From Kitasatospora sp. NBC_01287 (GTDB lineage: Bacteria > Actinomycetota > Actinomycetes > Streptomycetales > Streptomycetaceae): a stretch of DNA of 64,000 bases. Of the stretch, positions 42,184-51,499 are shown in pieces. Location: the NCBI RefSeq assembly GCF_026340565.1, contig NZ_JAPEPB010000001.1, positions 4,874,501-4,938,500 on the forward strand, written 5' to 3'. The translations under genes were made by a program, and so were the position numbers. Each line of letters begins with the position of its first letter. The first letter of the stretch is position 1. The notes beneath the pieces were generated by a model. It saw nothing but the letters and a program-made list of their open reading frames with translations. It was not told the origin of the DNA and ran no database searches.

Positions 42184-43605
42184 ATGGCAGCGACACAGGC
42201 CGCAGTAGCGGCAGTCGAGTCATCGCCGGAGGAGCACCGGAGGGCGTCCGCGGTGTTCAACCGCGCGATCGCCGTCGTGATCATCGGCTCGCTGATGTCG
42301 GTACTCGACATGACGATCGTCAACGTCGCGCTGCGCAGCCTCTCCGAGGCCTTCCGCGCCCCGCTGGCGACGATCCAGTGGACCGCCACCGCGTACACGC
42401 TCGCGCTCGCCGCCGTCATCCCGACCGCGGGGTGGGCGATGGGACGGATCGGCGCCAAGCGCGCCTACCTGACCGCCCTCGCGCTGTTCACGCTCGGGTC
42501 GCTGCTCGCCGCGTGCGCGTGGGACGCGGGCAGCCTGATCGCGTTCCGCGCGGTGCAGGGGCTCGGCGGCGGGCTGCTCATGCCCGTCGGTATGGCGATG
42601 GTGATGCGCGCCGCGGACCGTGCACGGCTCGGGCGGGCGATGGCGCTGCTCGGGCTTCCCATCCTCGTCGGACCGGCCGCTGGGCCGATCCTGGGCGGCT
42701 GGCTGATCGACACCGTGTCCTGGCACTGGATCTTCCTCGTCAACCTGCCCGTGGGCGCGGCAGCGCTGGCGCTCGCCGCGAAGCTGCTCCGGCCCGACGC
42801 GCCGGTCAGCACCTCATCCGCGCCCAAGCTGGACGTCCCGGGCCTGCTGACGCTCTCGCCGGGCCTCGCGCTGCTGCTGTTCGGGCTGGCCCGGGGCGCG
42901 GAGCGCGGTGACTTCGCCGCGCCTGGCGCGATCGTCCCCACCCTGGCCGGTGCCGTACTCGTCGCCGCCTTCGTGCGGCGCGCGCTGACGGCCCGTGAGC
43001 CGCTGCTCGACCTGCGGCTGCTGCGCGACCGCACGTTCGCCGTCGGGATCGGCACGCTCGCGCTGTTCACACTCGGCTACTTCGGATCGTTGCTGCTCGG
43101 GCCGCTGTACTGGCAGCAGGTCCGGGGCATGGGCGCGACGGCGGCGGGAGTGCTGGGCGCGCCGGTCGGGCTCACCGTCGGCGCGACGATGCAGATCGCC
43201 GCGCGGCGCATCGACAAGGCGTCGCCGCGGCGGCTGATCCCGGCCGGGATCGCGGTGGGAGCGCTCGGGATGGCACTGACGGCGATTCAGGTCGGGACGG
43301 ACGGGGTGGCGGCCTGGCGGGTCGTCTGCTCGGCGATGGTGATGGGCGTCGGCTCCGGGATGGTGCTGATGCCGACGATGACGACCGCGAGCCGCGACCT
43401 GCCGAAGGACCGAATGGCCGCGGCGAGCACCGCGTTGAGCATCAACTCGCAGCTGTGCGCGTCGGTGGGGACGGCGCTCACCTCCGTGGTGCTGGGCTCG
43501 GCGGGCGCGGACCCGGCGGGCTTCCGGATCGCGTACGAGGTCGCGGCGGTCCTGCTCGCGCTGGCGCTGCTGCCCGCGTCACTGCTTCCGCGACGGCGGC
43601 CCTGA
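42184..43605 (+). CDS. DHA2-type MFS multidrug exporter
   Basis: 473 residues with about fourteen membrane segments. LDMTIVNVALRSLSEAF is the DHA2 motif D1 and AVQGLGGGLLMPVGMAM plus PAAGPILGGWLIDTVSWHWIFLVNLPVG cover motif C (antiporter). EmrB/QacA family, proton-driven drug efflux. ATG at 42184, 15 bp after the reductase stop, so co-transcribed. Confidence 0.92.
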   Translation: MAATQAAVAAVESSPEEHRRASAVFNRAIAVVIIGSLMSVLDMTIVNVALRSLSEAFRAPLATIQWTATAYTLALAAVIPTAGWAMGRIGAKRAYLTALALFTLGSLLAACAWDAGSLIAFRAVQGLGGGLLMPVGMAMVMRAADRARLGRAMALLGLPILVGPAAGPILGGWLIDTVSWHWIFLVNLPVGAAALALAAKLLRPDAPVSTSSAPKLDVPGLLTLSPGLALLLFGLARGAERGDFAAPGAIVPTLAGAVLVAAFVRRALTAREPLLDLRLLRDRTFAVGIGTLALFTLGYFGSLLLGPLYWQQVRGMGATAAGVLGAPVGLTVGATMQIAARRIDKASPRRLIPAGIAVGALGMALTAIQVGTDGVAAWRVVCSAMVMGVGSGMVLMPTMTTASRDLPKDRMAAASTALSINSQLCASVGTALTSVVLGSAGADPAGFRIAYEVAAVLLALALLPASLLPRRRP

Positions 43606-43607
43606 CC

Positions 43608-43631
43608 GGCCGGGCGCGAGCACGCCCGGCC
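43608..43631. terminator. terminator after the MFS gene
   Basis: GGCCGGGCG, loop CGAGCA, CGCCCGGCC: 9-bp stem three bases past the stop. The remaining 210 bp to the next gene hold nothing I can identify. Confidence 0.7.
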
Positions 43632-43841
43632 GCTCCCCGATCCGAGGCGGAGGCCGGGCGAACGGGTCAGGTGTTCGCCGCGCTCGGGGACAGCGGCCCC
43701 GAACCCGGCGAGGCGCGGCGCCGAGTCGGCCGGATCGTGAACCGAGACCAAGAACCGGGGCCGGAGTCGTCGGCTGTGCCTTTCGCGCTGGTCGATCCGG
43801 TGCGGCGGGCCGCATGACGTGAGCGGCACACGCACCCGGTG

Positions 43842-45035
43842 TCAGGCGTCGAGGGCGATGGCGTTGGAGGCTTCGCGCAGTCCCTGGGTGGCCTGCTTGA
43901 TGATGTAGCCGCGCCAGGGCAGGTACTTCATGGTCTTGATGGCCAGGTTCTGGAAGCGGATCGCTCCCCAGGAGGTGGGCGCGAAGCGGGTGACGTTGTC
44001 CTTGGCCAGCTTCTGGTTCTGCTGGACGTAGTCGCGCATCCTGGTCTCGTAGCCGGCGAAGGCGGCGGTGTGGTCGCCCTGGGCCCGGCCGAGCTCGCTC
44101 GCCAGGACGTACGCGCCGACCAGTGCGAGGCTGCTGCCCTGGCCCGACAGCGGGGAGGGGCTGTAGGCGGCGTCGCCGAGCAGTGCTACCCGGCCGGCCG
44201 ACCAACGGTCCATCACCACCTGGCTGGTGGAGTCGCAGTAGAAGTCGGGGGCGGTGCGCAGTTCTCGCAGCAGGCGGGGAATCTCCCAGCCCGCGTTGGC
44301 GAAGGCATCGGCGACCATGGCGCGCTGTGCCTCGACATCGCGGTGATCGGGGGTGTCGGCGGGGCCGGCGGGGCTGGCGAAGAAGAACGCGGCGCGGGCT
44401 CCGGACTCGCCGTTGCTGTGGGTGAGGGTGGCGAGCCGTCCCGGGGTCATGTGGGCCAACTCGAAGCGGTCCAGGTCGAGGCGGTTTTCGGTGGTGAAGA
44501 TCGCCATGTGCAGGCCGAGGTGCCGCACGTAGTCGGTTTCGGGGCCGAAGGCCATCGCCCGGGTGGTCGAGTGCAGGCCGTCCGCGCCGATCACCAGGTG
44601 GTAGCGCCGAGGAGAACCGTGTTCGAAGGTGACGTCGACGCCCTCGGCGTCCTGCCGCATGGCGGCGATGCGGTCACCGAAGACGTACTCCACCGTGTCG
44701 CGGGTGGCCTCGAACAGGATGTCCGACAACGAACCGCGCGGGATCTCGACATCCTCGGGAGCGACCTCGGCGAACCCCGAAGGAACGCTCACCACCCGCT
44801 TGCCCGAGTCGTCCACCCAGGCCATGCCCTGCTTGTCGGTGTCGGCCGCACGGACCTGGTTCAGCAACCCCATCCGGGCGACGACCTCGACGGCCGCGCC
44901 GCGGATGTCGACCGCGTGGCCGCTCGCACGCATCTCAGGTGCGCGGTCCACCACGGTGACGGCGTGGCCGTCCTGTCGCAGCCAGAAGGCCAGGGCCGGC
45001 CCTGCGATGCCTGCGCCGGAAATGAGAACGTCCAT
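43842..45035 (-). CDS. FAD-dependent monooxygenase (PHBH fold)
   Basis: 397 residues. Rossmann motif VLISGAGIAGPALAFWL, the DG-type motif VIGADGLHSTTRA and the GD motif RVALLGDAAYSPSPLSGQG are complete. Class A flavin monooxygenase hydroxylating aromatic or polyketide-like compounds, near the TetX-like group that can inactivate antibiotics. ATG at 45035; the longer GTG frame lacks homologous residues. Divergent from a TetR gene. Confidence 0.9.
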   Translation of the reverse strand: MDVLISGAGIAGPALAFWLRQDGHAVTVVDRAPEMRASGHAVDIRGAAVEVVARMGLLNQVRAADTDKQGMAWVDDSGKRVVSVPSGFAEVAPEDVEIPRGSLSDILFEATRDTVEYVFGDRIAAMRQDAEGVDVTFEHGSPRRYHLVIGADGLHSTTRAMAFGPETDYVRHLGLHMAIFTTENRLDLDRFELAHMTPGRLATLTHSNGESGARAAFFFASPAGPADTPDHRDVEAQRAMVADAFANAGWEIPRLLRELRTAPDFYCDSTSQVVMDRWSAGRVALLGDAAYSPSPLSGQGSSLALVGAYVLASELGRAQGDHTAAFAGYETRMRDYVQQNQKLAKDNVTRFAPTSWGAIRFQNLAIKTMKYLPWRGYIIKQATQGLREASNAIALDA

Positions 45036-45082
45036 GGAGAGCCCCCGAGTCACGTGCCAATGTGTATGCCGTACGCTTCGAT

Positions 45083-45097
45083 GTGTACGTTATACAC
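45083..45097. promoter_or_regulatory. operator-like inverted repeat between monooxygenase and TetR genes
   Basis: GTGTA, five bases, TACAC, in the 97-bp divergent gap. A related GTGTAT half-site lies at 45062. Likely bound by the adjacent TetR-family protein. Confidence 0.5.
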
Positions 45098-45132
45098 TTG
45101 ATGGAACGACGCGCAAGAGACAGGGAGTAGAC

Positions 45133-45855
45133 GTGGATGAGAACCCTCGACCCCGGCCCCACCTCACCCTGCGGAAGGTGGTGTCCGGCGGGGTGGCTGT
45201 CGCCGGCGCCCAGGGTCTGGCGGCGGTCTCCATGAAGCGGGTGGCCACCCACCTCGGCGCGACCACCATGGCCCTGTACCGGCATGTGTCCAGCAAGGAC
45301 GAACTCCTCGCGCTCATGGCCGACGCCGTCTTCGACACCCCGCCCGACGCGCCGCAGCCCGGTGAGGACTGGCGAGCAGGCCTGACCGGATGGGCCCATG
45401 CCCATCTGGCAGTACTGCGCGAGCATCCATGGGTCCTGCAGATCGCCGCCGACGGCCCGCCCGCGATGCCGCATCAGCTCAGCTGGCTGGACCGGGCTCT
45501 TGCCGCGTTCGACCGCACCGGGCTAACCCCGCCGCAACGTCTGTCCGCGGTCATGCTGGTCAGTGGCTACGTCCGCAACACCGCCACCCAGGAGGCCGTC
45601 ATCCTGACCGCGGCGCGCGCTCAGAACCGCACTCCAGGTGAGCTCATGACCTCCTATCAGCAACAGCTCGCCAGGTTGGTCGACCCCGGCCGGCTCCCCG
45701 CCCTGCACGCTGTCATCACGGCAACGGACATCAGCGAACCGCACGACGAGTTCACCTTCGGCCTCGATCGCATCCTCGACGGCCTTGCCGACCTGGTGGT
45801 TGCCGGTCCGACGCCGGCGGGTGGGTCGCAGAACGTGCCGCGTGATCAGCGCTGA
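45133..45855 (+). CDS. TetR-family regulator
   Basis: 240 residues. Helix-turn-helix in LAAVSMKRVATHLGATTMALYRHVSSKDELLALM; the C-terminus (about residues 85-230) resembles TetR class C-terminal domains with QLSWLDRALAAFDRTGLTPPQ. The GTG at 45133 follows GGGAG. Divergent partner of the monooxygenase, so probably its repressor and sensor of the substrate. Confidence 0.88.
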   Translation: MDENPRPRPHLTLRKVVSGGVAVAGAQGLAAVSMKRVATHLGATTMALYRHVSSKDELLALMADAVFDTPPDAPQPGEDWRAGLTGWAHAHLAVLREHPWVLQIAADGPPAMPHQLSWLDRALAAFDRTGLTPPQRLSAVMLVSGYVRNTATQEAVILTAARAQNRTPGELMTSYQQQLARLVDPGRLPALHAVITATDISEPHDEFTFGLDRILDGLADLVVAGPTPAGGSQNVPRDQR

Positions 45856-45939
45856 CAGGCTCGCCGTCCGACGACCGCCCGGCCCAGGAAGAGTTCCTCC
45901 GCGCCTGCCCGGACTTCCACGCATCCGCCCGGCAGGGCG

Positions 45940-45978
45940 GACGGCGGGCCCGACCGCACTGCGGTCGGGCCCGCCGTC
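45940..45978. terminator. 18-bp stem hairpin at an island junction
   Basis: GACGGCGGGCCCGACCGC, loop ACT, GCGGTCGGGCCCGCCGTC, perfect. It lies 85 bp after the TetR gene and directly beside the att-flank fragment at 46.0 kb, in the same arrangement as the hairpins at 55.78 and 60.93 kb. Confidence 0.88.
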
Positions 45979-46002
45979 GTTCCGTGGTCGTGGCCGCACA
46001 GG

Positions 46003-46083
46003 TCTTGACCCGCGGCGGAGTGGCTCGTGCGCCGGGTTGCGGAGACCGCTGTACGGGGGTGAACGCAACCGGGACTGAAACCA
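46003..46083. mobile_element. att-flank scar without tRNA piece
   Basis: TTGACCCGCGGCGGAGTGG then CTCGTG, followed 20-odd bases on by GTACGGGGGTGAA and the decayed repeat pair CGCAACCG (46064-46071) and TGAAACCA (46076-46083), 12-bp period. Same order as in the complete scars at 56.0 and 61.1 kb. The 252-bp gap 45856-46107 contains nothing else. Confidence 0.6.
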
Positions 46084-46107
46084 GGCCGAGTGCCGACAGC
46101 CTGTTGT

Positions 46108-46524
46108 TCAGTGGGTAGGGGTGGCTTCTCGGTCAAGGGTGCGCTTGATCACGTGGATGCCCTGGCCGACCATTTCGGCGATGGGCTCCCCGAAGCTGTC
46201 CGGCGTCACGTCGATGATCCAGACGAAGTGACTGCGACCCTCGGTGTCGCCGAAGACCTGCATGGACGCATGGTGGTGCTCGGGCTCCAGGGAGCCGCCG
46301 ACCACCGCGTAGGCGATGCGCCGGGCCTGGTCGTCGATGTCGACGATCAGCTCGTGCACGACGGTGCCGCTGGCGAAGGTCACGATCCTGATGTCGCCCT
46401 CGACGCGGGTATCGGTGACGAAGCCCGGTGCGAGGCGTTTGTGGACCTCGCCGAAGTCACGGATGGCGGCCCAGACGTTCTCGGCCGAGTCGTCGATCAG
46501 GATGTCGCGGTGGATGGATGCCAT
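46108..46524 (-). CDS. SRPBCC-family (polyketide cyclase/START-like) protein
   Basis: 138 residues. Helix-grip fold pattern: IHRDILIDDSAENVWAAIRDF at the start, FASGTVVHELIVDIDD in the sheet, and the long C-terminal helix FGEPIAEMVGQGIHVIKRTLD. Members bind hydrophobic ligands or cyclise polyketides; residues for catalysis are not evident. Co-oriented with the upstream VOC gene (24-bp gap), so a two-gene operon. Confidence 0.82.
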   Translation of the reverse strand: MASIHRDILIDDSAENVWAAIRDFGEVHKRLAPGFVTDTRVEGDIRIVTFASGTVVHELIVDIDDQARRIAYAVVGGSLEPEHHHASMQVFGDTEGRSHFVWIIDVTPDSFGEPIAEMVGQGIHVIKRTLDREATPTH

Positions 46525-46548
46525 GGGTCGGTCTCCTCCGTGCGGGGC

Positions 46549-46926
46549 TCAGTTGCCGGTGGTGACGGGTGTCAGGCAGAACGGGTGGCCCTCGGGGTCG
46601 GTGAGGACGATCCACTGGCCGTCGCCCGGCTGGAACTCGTGCCGGGAAGCTCCGATACCGAGCAGTTCCTCCGTCGCGCCCTCCAGGTTGGTGACGGTGA
46701 AGTCGAGGTGCGTGTGCTTGGCGCCGTCGGGCCAGCCGGGTGCCTGGTAGCCCTCCACGCGGACGAAGGCGAGTTGGACCGGGGTGCCGTCGCCGGCGCC
46801 CAGCGACGCGAAGTCCTGGTCGCTGTAGGTGATCTCCCACCCGGTGGCCTTCTGGTAGAACGCGGCGAGCGCGGCCGGATCGGCGCAGTCGATGACCACG
46901 GTGCTGAGCTGTTCGAGAGCAGGCAT
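46549..46926 (-). CDS. VOC-family protein (glyoxalase-like)
   Basis: 125 residues, one vicinal-oxygen-chelate domain: LEQLSTVVIDCADPAALAAFYQKATGWEI, KHTHLDFTVTNL and WIVLTDPEGHPFCL. His in HTHLDF and the late acidic residue may form part of a metal site. ATG at 46926 with AGGAGT upstream. Divergent from an AraC regulator that could control it and the SRPBCC gene. Confidence 0.85.
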   Translation of the reverse strand: MPALEQLSTVVIDCADPAALAAFYQKATGWEITYSDQDFASLGAGDGTPVQLAFVRVEGYQAPGWPDGAKHTHLDFTVTNLEGATEELLGIGASRHEFQPGDGQWIVLTDPEGHPFCLTPVTTGN

Positions 46927-47065
46927 GCCGATGACTCCTGATGTCGGTACGGGCGAGGCGCGAAGGAGACGGCCCCTCGCACCCCGCCAGCGTGCTCCTG
47001 GCGGCAGGCCCCCGTCTTGAACATCCTTGCCGCGGCTGTCAGACCGGCCGCGTAGCGTTCGAAAG

Positions 47066-47881
47066 GTGCTCACCGCCGTTCCCGTCGCCACCCGTCCCGA
47101 CTTCGGCATCAGCTCGGTGACCTGCCGCGACGACCACACCCACTGGTCGGTACCGGAAGTCTGCGGCGAGTATCGCGTGGTGCTCGTGCGCCGAGGCCGT
47201 TTCCGCAGGCGGGCCGCCGGCGTGCCCGCCGACATCGACGCGACTCTGGCCTATGTGGGCTCCCCGGGCGAGGAGGAGAGCTTCGCCCACCCTGCCGGCG
47301 GCGACGTCTGCACGGCGATCAGCGTGACGCCGAAGCTGTGGCGCTCCCTGGCCGGGGACACCGCGGGGCAGGCCGCGCACACCGTCTACGTCGACGCGCG
47401 CCTGGACCTGGCCCACCGCCGCCTCCTCCGTGCCGCGGAGTCGGGAGATGTCGACTACGCGCTCGCGGAGGAACTGTTGGCTCTCCTCTCGACCGCCATC
47501 GGCCGGATCACCGCCGCGGGGACACCGATCGCCGGAGCGTCCGCCCGACACGACCGGGACCTCGTGGCAGCCGCCCGCGAGGCGATCACCGAAGGAGACC
47601 CGGCCTCGGACACGCTGTTCTCCCTGGCCGAGTCGCTCGGTGCCTCCCCCTACCGCCTGAGCCGGGCGTTCCCACGTGAGTTCGGCATCTCGGTGACCCG
47701 CTACCGCCACCGTGTCCGCATCGGCCGTGCCCTCGACCGCCTGGAGGCCGGCGAACAGAGCCTCAGCACCCTGGCAGCCGACCTCGGCTACGCCGACCAG
47801 GCCCATCTGACCCGAACCATGCGCCAGTACCTGGGCCGAACCCCGACGGCGGTGCGGCGGCTCCTGGCGTCCGCGCACTGA
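47066..47881 (+). CDS. AraC-family transcriptional regulator
   Basis: About 271 residues. N-terminal cupin-like sensor (HWSVPEVCGEYRVVLVRRGRF) and C-terminal double helix-turn-helix: SLAESLGASPYRLSRAFPREFG and LSTLAADLGYADQAHLTRTMRQYLGRTP. Start is uncertain: GTG at 47066 is used; an in-frame TTG at 47027 would add 13 residues. Divergent from the VOC/SRPBCC operon. Confidence 0.85.
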   Translation: MLTAVPVATRPDFGISSVTCRDDHTHWSVPEVCGEYRVVLVRRGRFRRRAAGVPADIDATLAYVGSPGEEESFAHPAGGDVCTAISVTPKLWRSLAGDTAGQAAHTVYVDARLDLAHRRLLRAAESGDVDYALAEELLALLSTAIGRITAAGTPIAGASARHDRDLVAAAREAITEGDPASDTLFSLAESLGASPYRLSRAFPREFGISVTRYRHRVRIGRALDRLEAGEQSLSTLAADLGYADQAHLTRTMRQYLGRTPTAVRRLLASAH

Positions 47882-48075
47882 CCGCGCCCCACCTCGGCGG
47901 GGCGGTTCGTATCGACGGTCCTCGGGACGCCAGCGCCCGACGTCGTTGGGACGCGCGGTGACAGGGCGAAGGACGCCGTGCGGCAGCCGAGTGCCGGTTC
48001 GAGTGGAACGGCCATGCGCGCCTTTCGCCGACGCGCTGGTCGGGCGGCACACCAGGGGCCGACAGGTCGGCGCTC

Positions 48076-49041
48076 TCAGGGTGTCTCCTGGGGGCTGGAG
48101 GCGCGGTGGAAGCGGTCGGCGGTGCGGCGGAGGTGGGCGGCCAGTTCGGGGGAGTCCTGGACGTGGAAGTCGACCTCCAGGGCACCGAGGAGGAACGCGA
48201 GTGCGCGGGGGCTGTCGGCGCCGGCGTGCAGGAAGCAGGTCCGGTCGTCGATGGGCTCGATGGTGCCGTAGCTGGCGGCCGTGCGTGCGGCATCCGAGTG
48301 GGCGGGGGCGTGCAGGCGGATGGTGGCCCGGCAGGGCCACAGTTGGGATATGCCGTGGGCGACGTGTGCGGCGGGGTCGCCGCCGGGTATCTCGCGGGGG
48401 GTGAAGCGCGGGCCGGTGGGGGTGCGGGGGTGGATGCGGTCGACGCGGAAGGTGCGCCAGTCGGCTCGTTCGAGGTCCCAGGCGACCAGGTACCAGCGGG
48501 GGCCCCAGGTCACGAGTTCGTGCGGTTCGGTGAGTCGGGTACTGGCGTTGCCGCCGTGACCGCGGTAGTCGAACCGCAGTTGCCGGTGGTCGCGGCAGGC
48601 CGTCCCGATCGTCGTGAGGACCTCGGCGTCGACGGCGGGAGCGGCGCTGGGGGTGTGCACGGCGGACGGTTGGAGGGCGCTGACCCGGTGCCGCAGCCGG
48701 GCCGGCAGGACCTGTTCGAGTTTGACCAGGGCGCGTAGGGCCCTCTCGCCGATGCCCGCGACGCCGCTGCCGGTGGCGGTGCGCAGTGCCACCGCGATGG
48801 CCACCGCCTCCTCGTCGTCCAGCAACAGCGGCGGCAACTGGGCGCCGGCGCCCAGGCGGTAGCCGCCGTCGATGCCCTTGACGGCGTTGACCGGGTAGTC
48901 GAGGTCGCGCAGCTTGTCCACGTCCCGGCGGACGGTCCGGGTGCTCACCCCGAGGCGATCGGCCAGGTCCTGGCCGGACCACTCGCGATGGGACTGCAGC
49001 AGCGTCAGCAGTCGGAGCAGGCGGGCGGAGGTTTCCTTCAC
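48076..49041 (-). CDS. WYL-domain regulator with N-terminal winged helix
   Basis: 321 residues. HTH_11/DeoR-type N-terminus (LARLLRL.., GQDLADRLGVSTRTVRRDVDKLR), then a WYL domain with WGPRWYLVAWDLERADWRTFRVDRI and a C-terminal WCX-like part. WYL proteins sense nucleotides or small ligands and act as repressors or activators. GTG at 49041. Divergent from an epoxide hydrolase gene across 63 bp containing a small inverted repeat. Confidence 0.88.
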   Translation of the reverse strand: MKETSARLLRLLTLLQSHREWSGQDLADRLGVSTRTVRRDVDKLRDLDYPVNAVKGIDGGYRLGAGAQLPPLLLDDEEAVAIAVALRTATGSGVAGIGERALRALVKLEQVLPARLRHRVSALQPSAVHTPSAAPAVDAEVLTTIGTACRDHRQLRFDYRGHGGNASTRLTEPHELVTWGPRWYLVAWDLERADWRTFRVDRIHPRTPTGPRFTPREIPGGDPAAHVAHGISQLWPCRATIRLHAPAHSDAARTAASYGTIEPIDDRTCFLHAGADSPRALAFLLGALEVDFHVQDSPELAAHLRRTADRFHRASSPQETP

Positions 49042-49065
49042 GTCGCAGAGCCTGCCAGCCCTATA

Positions 49066-49080
49066 GGACAGAAGGTGTCC
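49066..49080. promoter_or_regulatory. inverted repeat GGACA-N5-TGTCC
   Basis: Perfect 5-bp arms in the 63-bp gap between the WYL regulator and the epoxide hydrolase. Position suits an operator for autoregulation and control of the hydrolase. Confidence 0.45.
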
Positions 49081-49104
49081 GCTGGTGCCGATAGCTTTCC
49101 CCTC

Positions 49105-50277
49105 ATGAGCGAAACGATCACTCCCTTCCGTATCGACATCCCCCAGGCCGACCTTGACGACCTGCACGTCAGGCTGACCGCCGCCCGCTGGCCGGCCGAA
49201 CTGCCGGGTGTGGGGTGGAGCCGCGGCGTGCCGTTGGGCTACCTCAAGGAGCTGGTCGAGTACTGGCGCACGTCGTACGACTGGCGCGGGCACGAGGCCG
49301 AACTGAACGGGATCCCGCAGTTCACCACGGAGATCGACGGGCAGAACGTGCACTTCCTGCACGTGCGTTCGCCCGAGCCGGACGCCATGCCGCTGATCAT
49401 CACCCACGGCTGGCCGGGGTCGGTCGTGGAGTTCCTCGACGTCATCGGCCCGCTCACCGACCCGGTCGCACACGGCGGTGACGCCGCGGACGCCTTCCAC
49501 CTGGTGATCCCTTCGCTGCCCGGGTTCGGATTCTCCGGGCCGACCCGCGAGACCGGATGGAACACCGGCCGGGTCGCGGCCGCCTGGGCCGAGTTGATGA
49601 GCCGTCTCGGCTACCAGCGGTACGGCGCCCAGGGCGGCGATCTGGGCGCGTTCGTGGCACCGGAGTTGGGCCGGGTCGCCACGGAGCGGGTCGTCGGGGT
49701 GCATGTGAACGCGGCCACCTTCGGATTCATCCCGTTCGGGGAGGTGGCGCAGGAGGACAAGGCCGCCTTCACCGAAGCGGAGCGGGCGAGGCTGGCACGG
49801 CTCAAGAACTACCTGGACGACGGCGGCGGCTACTTCCAGATCCAGGCCACCCGGCCGCAGACCGTGGCGTACGCGCTGCATGACTCGCCGGTCGGGCAAC
49901 TCGCCTGGATCGTCGAGAAGTTCAAGGAGTGGACCTTCCCCTCTGCCGAACTGCCCGAGACCGCGGTCGACCGGGACCGGCTGCTCACCAACGTGATGCT
50001 GTACTGGCTCACCGGCACGGCCGGCTCGGCCGCGCAGATGTACTACGAGAACATGCACTCCGGCACCTGGCACTCCTCGCCCGCCACCACCCCGACCGGC
50101 GTCGCCGTCTTCGCCGAGGACGTCGCGATCCGTCGCTACGCCGAGACGGGCAACAACATCACCCACTGGTCGGAGTTCGACCGGGGTGGACACTTCGCCG
50201 CGCTGGAGGCCCCGGACCTGCTCATCGCTGACGTGCGGACCTTCTTCCGACTGCTCAGGGCCGAGGGGGCGTCATGA
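49105..50277 (+). CDS. epoxide hydrolase (alpha/beta-hydrolase)
   Basis: 390 residues. N-terminal epoxide-hydrolase region (ITPFRIDIPQADLDDLHVRL), oxyanion motif HGWPGS, nucleophile Asp in QGGDLGAF and the catalytic His in RGGHFAALEAP. Related to streptomycete EHN-type hydrolases that open epoxides. ATG at 49105. Its stop overlaps the next gene (ATGA), forming an operon controlled by the divergent WYL protein. Confidence 0.92.
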   Translation: MSETITPFRIDIPQADLDDLHVRLTAARWPAELPGVGWSRGVPLGYLKELVEYWRTSYDWRGHEAELNGIPQFTTEIDGQNVHFLHVRSPEPDAMPLIITHGWPGSVVEFLDVIGPLTDPVAHGGDAADAFHLVIPSLPGFGFSGPTRETGWNTGRVAAAWAELMSRLGYQRYGAQGGDLGAFVAPELGRVATERVVGVHVNAATFGFIPFGEVAQEDKAAFTEAERARLARLKNYLDDGGGYFQIQATRPQTVAYALHDSPVGQLAWIVEKFKEWTFPSAELPETAVDRDRLLTNVMLYWLTGTAGSAAQMYYENMHSGTWHSSPATTPTGVAVFAEDVAIRRYAETGNNITHWSEFDRGGHFAALEAPDLLIADVRTFFRLLRAEGAS

Positions 50278-51380
50278 CGCCGCTGTCGGCCAGAGCCCTC
50301 AACCGCGCCACCCTGGAACGGCAGTTGTTGTTGCGCCGCTGGGAACTGGACGTACCGCAGGTGCTCGAACGGCTGGTGGGGCTCCAGGCGCAGACCCCAC
50401 ACACCTGGTATGTCGGACTGTGGACCCGCCTGGTGGACTACACACCCGAGCGGACGTGCGACCTGCTCCGGGAAGCCGGCGTGGTACGCATCGCGTTGAT
50501 GCGCTCGACCATCCACCTGGTGACCGCCGCCGACTGCCTGTGGCTGCGCCCCCTGGTCGAGCCGGTCATCGAGCGCAGCACGCTGGGGTCCTTCGGCCGC
50601 GACCTGGCCGGTCTGGACCGTGCCGAGCTGGCCGCCGTCGGCCGCGAACTGCTCGGCGAAAAGCCGCTGACCTTCAGCGAGTTGGGCCGGGCGCTGGCCG
50701 AGCGGTGGTCGGATCGGGATCCGGCCGCGATGGCCCAGGGGGTCCGCTCGTCCGTGCCGCTGGTCCAGGTTCCGCCACGCGGGCTGTGGGGCCGCAGCGG
50801 GCGGGCCGCCCACACGCCCGTGGAAGCCTGGCTCGGGCGCCCGGTCGAGCAGCGGGCGAGCGTGCAGCGGCTGGTGCTGCGCTACCTCGCCGCGTTCGGG
50901 CCCGCGACCGTACGCGACGTCCAGCAGTGGTGCGGGCTGACCCGGCTGGCCGAGGTGATCGACGGACTCCGGCCGCAGCTCACGGTCTTCCGCGACGAGC
51001 AGGGCCGCGAACTCTACGACCTCCCCGACGCGCCCCGCCCGCACCCGGACACCCCGGCCCCCGTGCGCTTCCTCTACGACTTCGACAACCTGCTGCTCTC
51101 CCACGCCGACCGCACCCGCGTCCTGACCGTGAGCTGCGCGGACCAGGGCTTCGCCGGAACCATGGAGATGCCCCGCGCGGTACTCGTCGACGGCTTCGTC
51201 GCCGCGACCTGGAGGGTGGCCACGAAGCGCGACACGGCGACGCTGACGGTCCGTCCGTTCCGGAGCCTGACGGCCACCGAACGGGAGGACATCGTTGACG
51301 AGGGTGCCCGGCTGCTCGCCTTCACGGCGGTCAAGGCGGCGACCCGGGACATCGTGTTCGAGCCGCCGCAGCCGGGATGA
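50274..51380 (+). CDS. winged-helix DNA-binding protein (AlkZ/YcaQ-like, HTH_42)
   Basis: 368 residues. Contains the family's GLQAQTPHTWYVGLW motif (QxQ, the catalytic pair in AlkZ/YcaQ glycosylases), IALMRSTIHLVTAADC, and ending DIVFEPPQPG. The family includes DNA glycosylases that unhook cross-links from natural-product alkylators; others have unknown roles. Translation is coupled to the epoxide hydrolase; both suggest response to reactive epoxides, a link that is inferred. Confidence 0.85.
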   Translation: MTPLSARALNRATLERQLLLRRWELDVPQVLERLVGLQAQTPHTWYVGLWTRLVDYTPERTCDLLREAGVVRIALMRSTIHLVTAADCLWLRPLVEPVIERSTLGSFGRDLAGLDRAELAAVGRELLGEKPLTFSELGRALAERWSDRDPAAMAQGVRSSVPLVQVPPRGLWGRSGRAAHTPVEAWLGRPVEQRASVQRLVLRYLAAFGPATVRDVQQWCGLTRLAEVIDGLRPQLTVFRDEQGRELYDLPDAPRPHPDTPAPVRFLYDFDNLLLSHADRTRVLTVSCADQGFAGTMEMPRAVLVDGFVAATWRVATKRDTATLTVRPFRSLTATEREDIVDEGARLLAFTAVKAATRDIVFEPPQPG

Positions 51381-51499
51381 CGGACCTGAACTCCAGCCGC
51401 ACTTCTCCATTCCCGCCCGTCATCGGCCTGAGAGTGCTCCGGGGCGGGACCGGATCTCATGCGGGTGCCGTGGCCATCGCAGGTGCCCAGTGCGACCGG

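Noticed and set aside
43632..43841. Possible small gene between the MFS and monooxygenase genes
   Set aside because: Frames are short, lack ribosome sites and have no protein-like pattern.
47039..48982. Leftward frame of about 650 codons antisense to the AraC gene
   Set aside because: Low-complexity Arg/Pro sequence without domains; AraC and WYL genes explain the region.
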